DNA of 64,000 nt from the NCBI GenBank assembly GCA_029237695.1, contig CM055265.1, positions 115,108,067 to 115,172,066 of the forward strand, in the 5' to 3' direction. Origin of the DNA: Conchocele bisecta. Its lineage: Eukaryota; Mollusca; Bivalvia; Lucinida; Thyasiridae. Position 1 is the first letter of the stretch; the number at the start of each line of letters is the position of its first letter. The position numbers and the translations under genes were made by a program. The notes beneath the pieces are model-generated. The model was given only the letters and a program-made list of their open reading frames with translations. It was not told the DNA's origin and did not search any database. This document shows, piece after piece, positions 32,801 through 41,800 of this stretch.

Positions 32801-35800
32801 GACTTACATATGAGACACGCCTTGGGATTTTGTACCTTCGGACATCTGCGTTATTTCACTAAAAACGTTTACAAAATTTACAATAATTTTCATAAATAAA
32901 GTGAAAAGTTGACAAAATATGCAGAGTACATACGGAATATAATTCCGCATGTACTCTGAAAATGTTGTCAACTTTTGACGCCATTTACGGAAAATATTGT
33001 AAATTGTGTAAATGTATTTAATGAAATAACGCAGATGTCCGAAGGTACAAAATCCCATGGCGTGTCTCATATTTATAATGCATACATTTTCTTCCGGTGG
33101 AAACACCCGTTTAGACTATAGCATTATTTACTTTTATAATCTAACATTTGCCTTGTTCTGTTACTGTACTATTTAATTCGAGAGTAACGGGGGTGTGTTG
33201 GTCATAGTGATATGTCTACAAAACCCGTCACACTCAGTAAATGTTTTACTGCGCATTACAGTGGGGTCCGCGTGTAAGTGCACACACGAAGGAACACACA
33301 GGTTGGAACCAACCTGTCGTGTTCGTTCGTGTGTGCACTTACACGCTGACCCCACTGTATCAGGCGAAATTACTCTTCTTGTTAGCACCAGTTATAACTA
33401 CGGAGCCCCGCATGGGACGTATAATTCTTTTTTTATTAATTCGTTCCCACGAAATAACAATTCGTTCCCTCAATTTAACAATTCGTTCCCACGAATTAAC
33501 AATTCGTTCCCACGATATAACAATGCTAATTCGAGGTAACGAATTGTTATATCATGGGAACGAATTGTTAATTCGAGGGAACGAATTGTTAATTCGAGGG
33601 AACGAATTGTTAATTCGAGGGAACGAATTGTTTATTCGAGGGAACGAATTGGAACGAATTGTTAATTCGAGGGAACGAATTGTTAATTCGAGGGAACGAA
33701 TTGTTAAATTGAGGGAACTAATTGTCATTTCGTGGGAACGAATTGTTAATTCGAGGGAAAGAATTGTTAATTCGAGGGAAAGAATTGTTATATCGTGGAA
33801 ACGAATTGTTAATTAGAGGGAATGAATTGTTAAATTGAGGGAACGAATTGTTATTTCGTGGGAAAAGAATTAATAAAAAATAACCCATGTCCCCTGCGGG
33901 CCTCTGTCTCCGCTTTGGTAGGACGGGAAATACAAGGGCGTCTACAAACTACTTTCTATGCCGGACGTGTGACATGCATCCCTACGGAGCCCCGCAGGGG
34001 ACATGTTTTTTTTTTTTTTAATTCGTTCCCACGAAATAACAATTCATTCCCTCAATTTAACAATTCGTTCCCTCGAATTAACAATTCGTTCCCACGATAT
34101 AACAATTCGTTCCCACGAATTAACAATTCGTTCCTGTTGGAACGAATTGTTATTTCGTGGGAACGAATTGTTAAATTGAGGGAACGAATTGTTAATTCGA
34201 GGGAACGAATGTGACAATGTGTTATTTTTCAGTCAAGTTCATGATACACATGACGTAATTTGTGGCTGTGACACTGGAGAACTACTGTCTGTTTCACGAA
34301 AGCTGCCCAAATTTTACGGCTATATAAACAATTCGAAAACAAGATTTCTTTTGATAATATTAAATTAAAGGAAAGATTAAGAATGAGCCATCTTTTTATT
34401 TCGTGAAATTTGGTCAAATATTGATTTTATTGCGAAAAAACAATTTCCCCATGTTAAATCCCCATAGACATCTTCACGGAGTGAAAATGTCTATGGGGAT
34501 TTAACATGGGGAAGTTTTTTTGAATTTTAGAAATACTGGACCGATTTTTAAAATTTAACTTTTGTTTTCTTAGTTAGATCATATCCAAGCTATCTAGTCA
34601 GGTTTCGGAGTCAATTTCCAATTTTTTTCATTTTTTGACTACTCCCACACTTCCTTACCACTTTTTCCCCCATGTTAAATTCCCATAGACAAATCAATTT
34701 TTCGTAATAAAATCAATATTTGACCGAATTTCACGAAATAAAAAGAAGGTTCATTCTTAAATTTCCCTTTAATTTAATATTATCGAAAAAAAATATGGTT
34801 TTTGAATTGTTTATATGGCCGTAAAATTTGGGCAGCTTTCGTGAAACAGACTATAGAGCTTATGGCAGTTGTGATCATTGTAGCTCATGATTAAATAACA
34901 CATTCGTGTAGCCTGATAACGATTTGTATTCCTTAATAGAAGCGTGACATGCGATTCGTTCATGGAATGACGAACAGTGCATATCCTGATCAGACTGTAC
35001 GAATGCACAGGCTGATCGGATCTGCACTGGTCGCAAAAACAATAAGCCATATTTCTCCAGTCACAACCACATTTGCATTTACCTTACAGGGGGAATACAG
35101 ATGGGGGCCCGTCCTGGAACGGCCCGTCTGACTGGCGGCAGGAAATGGATAACAACGCCGGGACGCCAACAATTGTCCATATCAGCGCCGGGTTGTGGTG
35201 CGGCCGAATTTGTATCAACAGCGTACAACCCACAGGTAATTATACTTGTGTGTTTGTTTGTTTGTTTGTTTGTTTGTTTGTTTGTTTGTTTGTTGGGGTT
35301 TAACGGCCTATCAACAGCTAAGGTCATTAAGGCCGGGTCAATGGGTTTAGTACTCAATCCCATATAAATTATACTTGTACCATTGGACCTGGCGTTATGC
35401 TTTTTTAAAGGTACATGCCCACTCCGTAGGCACAAACTGTTCTTTATAGGAATTAAATAAGTGTATAATATTGTCAATATTCCAACAGTCCTAAAAGTTA
35501 CAAAATCACATGGCGTGTCGTATATATAGAGAATAGTAGGTTAGTGCCGTGAATGGGAAAAAATATCTGGCAAGGCTCAGGACACGGGATGGGCGATGCT
35601 CTGCCGAGTACATCTCGTTTCCGTGTCGCACCAGATATTTTTCCCGTTCACGGCACTAACCTACTATTCTATTTATCCCGTCAACATTACACATAGCTTT
35701 AAAACGCAAAAAAAATAACCGCAGCCGCATCTCCAAATTGTATTGACAGGATATCAAAAATGTTTCATGGCACCGTGTTTCACGGCACATACGCACTGTG

Positions 35801-38800
35801 TTGATGGGATAAACTATTGTAATTGTATGTCTGTTTATCTCTGCACTGCCAGACGGCGGCAACCACGAAGCTGACGGACAGGAATGGTGTACTATGTACG
35901 CACGGACGAACGGTTCCACATTGGGTGAGAAAACTGTCTTTTCTCTACGTTGTACATGTGTACAAGCACATATATATACCTGTAATCGTATCTGAGAAAT
36001 ACTCCGAATTATTCAAAATATGCCAACCCGACATGCTGTTTAAATCTCCGGTATTTTCTCTACTGTCTCTATTTGACATTGAAATGTCAGGGGACATGAT
36101 TTTGTTTTATAAATTCGTTCCCACGAAATAACAATTCGTTCCCTCAATTTATTAATTCGTTCCCACGATTTCACAATTCGTTTCCACGAATTAACAATTC
36201 GTTCTCACGAAATGACAATTCGTTCCCTCAATTTAACAATTCGTTCCTCGAATTAGCAATTCGTTCCCACGATGTAACAATTCGTTCTCACTAATTAACA
36301 ATTTGTTCCCGTGGGAACGAATTGCTAAATTGATGGAACGAATTGCTAATTCGTGGGAACGAATTAAAAAAAAAGAATTATACGTCCCCTGCGGGGCTCC
36401 GTATAAATGCAAAGAAAATCCCGATGATTTACATGTACTGGTAATTCCAAACTGAATGATACACACTCATACTATCTCCACCGGAAAGATGTGATGAAAA
36501 TATATATAACGATGCACCGTGACAAAAGCAAGTGCTTTTAACATTTTCAGTGTTTGATATTATTCAGAAAATAATAGCATGTACATATGTCTCTGGGTAC
36601 AATGGTGAAATATAATATAGTATAATTATACATGTATCAGACATTGCATTGGTTTCTCTTGTTCCCAAATACAAGAGTGCATGTGCCAAATACAGGATTC
36701 GGTTTCGCTCGGTTTTCAATGTTATTTCCAATGAACCCAAAACAAGCCAACTCCATGTTGTACTAAGTGTATATTGACAAGCTTGCTTCTCTTTCAGACA
36801 GATTCCGTTCCATGGCCGAGTACCGCGCCGAGGCGACCGTTGCGCTCGTTTTGAGTTTCGTCAGTCTAGTGGCGGCATCTATGTCCTGTTGCACGCAGCG
36901 CCACCTCGTGGCTAGACTGGTTATCGTCTTCTGCTCGATGTTCGTTTCCAGTGAGTATAAATACGTAACGTTATGCTATGCATATATTGGCTCCGAATAA
37001 TATATGAAATGACGTGGGAAGTGACGGATATTTCACCGGCTCGAAACGGATCTGCACGATTTGAGAGTAATATTGATTGTTTTGAGAACAAAAACATCCC
37101 CTTTTCATGGACTAGTCTGAAAACCATTGTGTGACGGTTGGAATGGTTGAAAAATTATAACATATCACAACCCATTCCAGTTACTTAGGGGTTAATGCAG
37201 ATAATATCAGGCTGGTAGCATTGAACATCAATATAACTTCCACCAGGCACCTTGATGGCAATACCGGTCGTGCACACATTGGTTCGCCACGAGAAGCGAC
37301 ACAAGTCCGGCGAACACCAGGTGACCTCCGAAAACCACTCGATAACTACCCTAGAGACCCACGACGCGTTCGACCACTGGTCGGCAATCGTCTGTGCCGT
37401 CGGCAGCATCGTCGGCGTCGTCTCGGCAATAGTCCTGGCTATCTGCTCATACAGGTAATACTACATGAAACGATGCCGTAAAGTGTCCAGGGGTAAAAAC
37501 AACCTCAATGAGTTCGGACAGCATAACCATTTCTGTGGCCCAGCACGGACACGGACACGAAATTTTCTTGCAGAACCTGGGGCCCGTTTCACTAAACTTC
37601 GTACGTCTGTTCGTAAGTGCAAATCTAGAATCGTCTGGAAATTTCAATGGGTGGATTTACATTCATTGAGTATAGACTATGCTCAATAAATGTAAATCCA
37701 ATAATTGTGTACAAGAAAACATTGTTATTTATTATATAGTAAGTGAAATTTACAGACTATCATAATTTTGCACTTACCAACATTTTAGTCGTATGAAGTT
37801 TAGTGAAACGGCACCCTGGTCCATTGTTGTACAATTCTGCTTGAGAAACAAGTTGAGGCAGTCAGTTTTGGCTCCATTTTGTAGGATATTTAAAAACAAA
37901 ATACTCGAACATAATGGTCAAGTGGTGTAAACAGTGTTACAGCCGGTGAACATTTAATAAAAGAAGTGTGGTCAGGAGTTTTATTTACCGTACATAGTTA
38001 CTTAAAGTTACATGCCCATTGCCCACTCAATAGACACAAACTGTTCTTTATAGGAATTAAATAAATGTATGATTGTGTCACTATTCCACCAGTTCTAAAA
38101 ACTACGAGTGCCCGCTATACAGATATAATCATTTAGTAATATTTATTTTACTGATAGTGACTCGCGCTGATATCAGGCTATTTTCATATGAAAATATTAA
38201 TTTTATACAAATTAAATGAGTCATATTTTCGACAGATTAAAAAGTTTGATCATTGCACATCAAAAATTAAATACAGAGAATAAATAGTAAAGTCCGTTAA
38301 CAGTTTAAGGAAACACAGTTATCGCTCCTGATATCAGTGTGGAAAGTTTCGTCTGATATAAAATGTATAATAATGCCAATCAATACGTGGGGTAATGGTG
38401 AATGAATGTTTATTTTGCCAGAAAATTTCATATCTACAGAATATACAAAACTGTAGAATATACAAAACAATCTGTCTCCCTATATTATAACCAGGCATTT
38501 GTGCCTACTGAGTGGGCACGTATCTTTAAGTATATTCTGCAACATCCTTATAACTAGATGACCGCGGCCGCATTTTGCGCCCGCCGAGGCTTTGATAGTA
38601 TACCGAATCAAAGTACTAAAAGTACTGAAATATGTTATCTCCGCACAAACGGAACTAGAGAATGTTGCATATTTTCACTATCATCATACAGAGGCAAATG
38701 TACTGTGATGGTGCAAACCCATTCCCATCCATACGTTTTCTCTAGAATAAATTACTGTTTGAAACTCCCAGACAAAAATTGTACGAAACTGGCGGCCAAG

Positions 38801-41800
38801 TAGTCATCACTGCTACCTAACTGTGAGAACTGAAGATTATAGCTGCTGTATTCATACGCACGAAATGTCTGGATTCGTATTTTCCAGAATATAACTGATA
38901 AACTGAGAACATAGAAATTTGCGTGACATAAATATTATGTTATGTCAAGGGAGATAACAAATAAAAACATTAACCAAAAACTTTAACCCGGACGCACGTA
39001 CGCCAATGTGCCGACTATATCGCGCTGTCCGCTAATATGTAGTATTATTATTTACGCAAGTTATTGTTTTCTAACCGGACAGCGCGAAGCGGGAAGTGAA
39101 CGGGAAGTACAAGCTGGAGCAAGCGGGGGCGATGGAGTCTGGGGGCGACTTGAAATCGCACCTATCCAGTAACTGGAATATCCAGAGCCTGGGCACGCCC
39201 GTGATAATGGTGGTCACGGACGATTCTTTGAAGGAAGGTTTGTGATATTATAGGAATGAATGGCCTTTTTGTGGAATTTATCGGGGTATGAACTTGGAAA
39301 AGTCGCGGGAATACTGGACGAAGCGATAAAAAATTACAATTTTCGAAAAATAAATAAAAAAAAAAAAGATTTTTGATTTTTTTTTTATCGAAAATTGTAA
39401 TTTGTTAAGGCCTCGTCCAGTATTCCCGCGACTTTTCCAAGTTTATATCCCCGATAAATTCCACAAAAAGGCCATTCATTCCTTATAATTCCAGCATTTG
39501 AAATAAATTTATCAAGAAAATGTGTTTATCTTCCGTTTTCTTAAGAATTATTTTAACTGCGCCTCGCTGTTACGGAAAGTAGTTCGGCATGGGAGTTTAC
39601 TGGGATCTAAATTTTGGACATAGACTTGCTACGGGCCAATCAAATGTTAGGGAATTGTGTAAATATTTTTGTGCTGGAATTATGTTGCTATGACTGGAGA
39701 AATGGGGCTTATGACATTTGTGGCTGCGACTGGAGACATTTGCGTCCCGTCCATTGTGGTCAGTATAGTCCCAAAACCAGACTGCGCAGTCAGTCAGTGA
39801 AACGTCGTATGACATGCTACTAAGAAACCTTACTATTATCAGACTGCAGTGGCCCATTTCACTAAACTTCGTACGACTAAAACGTTCGTAAGTGCAAATT
39901 TAGGATTGTCTGTAAATTTCAATTGATGGATTTACATTTATTGAGCATATGCAGCCTATGCTCAATGAATGTAAATCCAATAATTGTTAACAAGAATACG
40001 TTGGTAATGTCAAATTTACAGACGATCATAATTTTGCACTTATGAACATTTTAGTCGTATACAGTTTAGTGAAACGGGCCCCAGGAGGACGATAACTCAT
40101 CAGTAGGCTATTTCACCAACATTGCAAAGTATACTTATCTAGCAAAGTATACTTTGAGGGAGAAATTTTCAATTTTAGGATAAGTTTATTAATTTGTATT
40201 ATACTGTATTGATTACATTATCACAGCCATTTTGGCTGTGATAATGTAATAAATTCAGTATAATAATATTGCATACGTTTAATCATTGGTTCGTTCTATA
40301 TGAAATGATGCATTTTGGAAAAAATAAATGATTACTCCCTCAAAGTATACTTTGCTAGATCAGTATACTTTGCAATGTTGATGAAATAGGCTACAGAAGT
40401 TAGGATGGTAAAAAAAACTGCCATAAGCCATCATTTCTCCAGTCACAATCACGTGTGTCGAGTATTGCTCCCGATATGTGACCGACTTTAGAAATTGGAC
40501 ACAGGACGACTGTGTGTGGGTGGCAGGTGGGAGCATGCGATGGGCAATTTAACGATCGGGGTTCATCCTGACCGGAATTCCGATGGGAGACCTAGTTTGG
40601 CCCACAGGTTGAAGTAACGGACCGAGGTATATAAATACATTAAATATGCCTAAAAGCATCAATAACCCCTCCATATTCCTTAATGGATGGATATATGGAG
40701 GGGATAAAAAAAATTAACATATTTTTTTTTCTTCATTTATTGATGCTTTTAGGCATATTTAATGTATTTATAGACCTCGGTCCGTTACTTCAACCTGTGG
40801 TTTGGCCCTCACATACGTCTTTGGCATTCTGTATGCACAGTTGAATCTGGTTATACCCCTTGTGTGAGTATTACGATTATTCGTAATCCTATTTTAGTTG
40901 AAGGGCCAAGTGACTTTGGTGTGTTATGGAACTGGCACCAGGTCAGGTTATTCTAATTTCAGGGCTAGATATATATTTCTGTGTACATTTTCCGTTATGA
41001 ATATATATCCCCCCTCCACCCCCAATGCAGCAGGTTCAAACGGGATCGAACCCGTTTGCCAGGCCTTACATAACCATAGATGTTGATAGACCGTTAAACA
41101 CCAATAAACTAACAAAACAATACGGCTGTGTAGAGTCCAGCTGATTTTGTGCGATTAATTTGAGAGTTTACGTCTGTTTTGTGTTAGCTGTGACCCACTC
41201 TAGAAAAGGAGGTTATGACGCTGCGTAAAGACTAGTTTCTGACACAGATGGAAGACTCGGACCTACGACACCACAAAAATGCCTATTAAAAAAAATCCTA
41301 TTACCCCACCCACTTGGTCTCGTACAGTACCATCTTCTAAAATGCCTATTAAAAGAATCCCATTACCCCACCCAATTGGTCTCGTACAGTACCATCTTCT
41401 AAAATGCCTATTAAAAAAATCCCATTACCCCACCCACTTGGTCTCGTACAGTACCATCTTCTATATAGAAGATGGTACTGTACGAGACCAAGTGGGTGGG
41501 GTAATGGGATTTTTTTAATATGCATTTTGTTGGTGTCATAGGTCCGAATCTTCCACCTGTGGTTTCTGAGCTGTGAATAACAATATAAATGGGGCCTTAG
41601 ACATTTGTGTCCAGTATAGCTCCTGATGTGTGACTGGCTTGAGAAGTGGATCGTATACGGTTTAGCTTCAGTAGCCTATTTCACCAACATTGCAAATTAT
41701 CCTTATCTACAAAAGTATACTTTGAGGGAGAAATTTTCAATTTAAGAATAAATGTATTATTTTTTATTATACTGAATTTATCACAGCCATTTTGCATTTT

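Noticed and set aside
33241..33816. 191-residue forward ORF
   Set aside because: It crosses a hairpin and the family M about 22-bp array; no amino-acid signature beyond the repeat.
35079..35477. 132-residue reverse ORF with QTNK repeats
   Set aside because: (GTTT)n microsatellite and SINE 3' end; no domain.
41030..41060. tRNA B-box-like GGGATCGAACCCG in repeat I
   Set aside because: No matching A box or foldable cloverleaf could be found, so no tRNA or tRNA-derived head is claimed.
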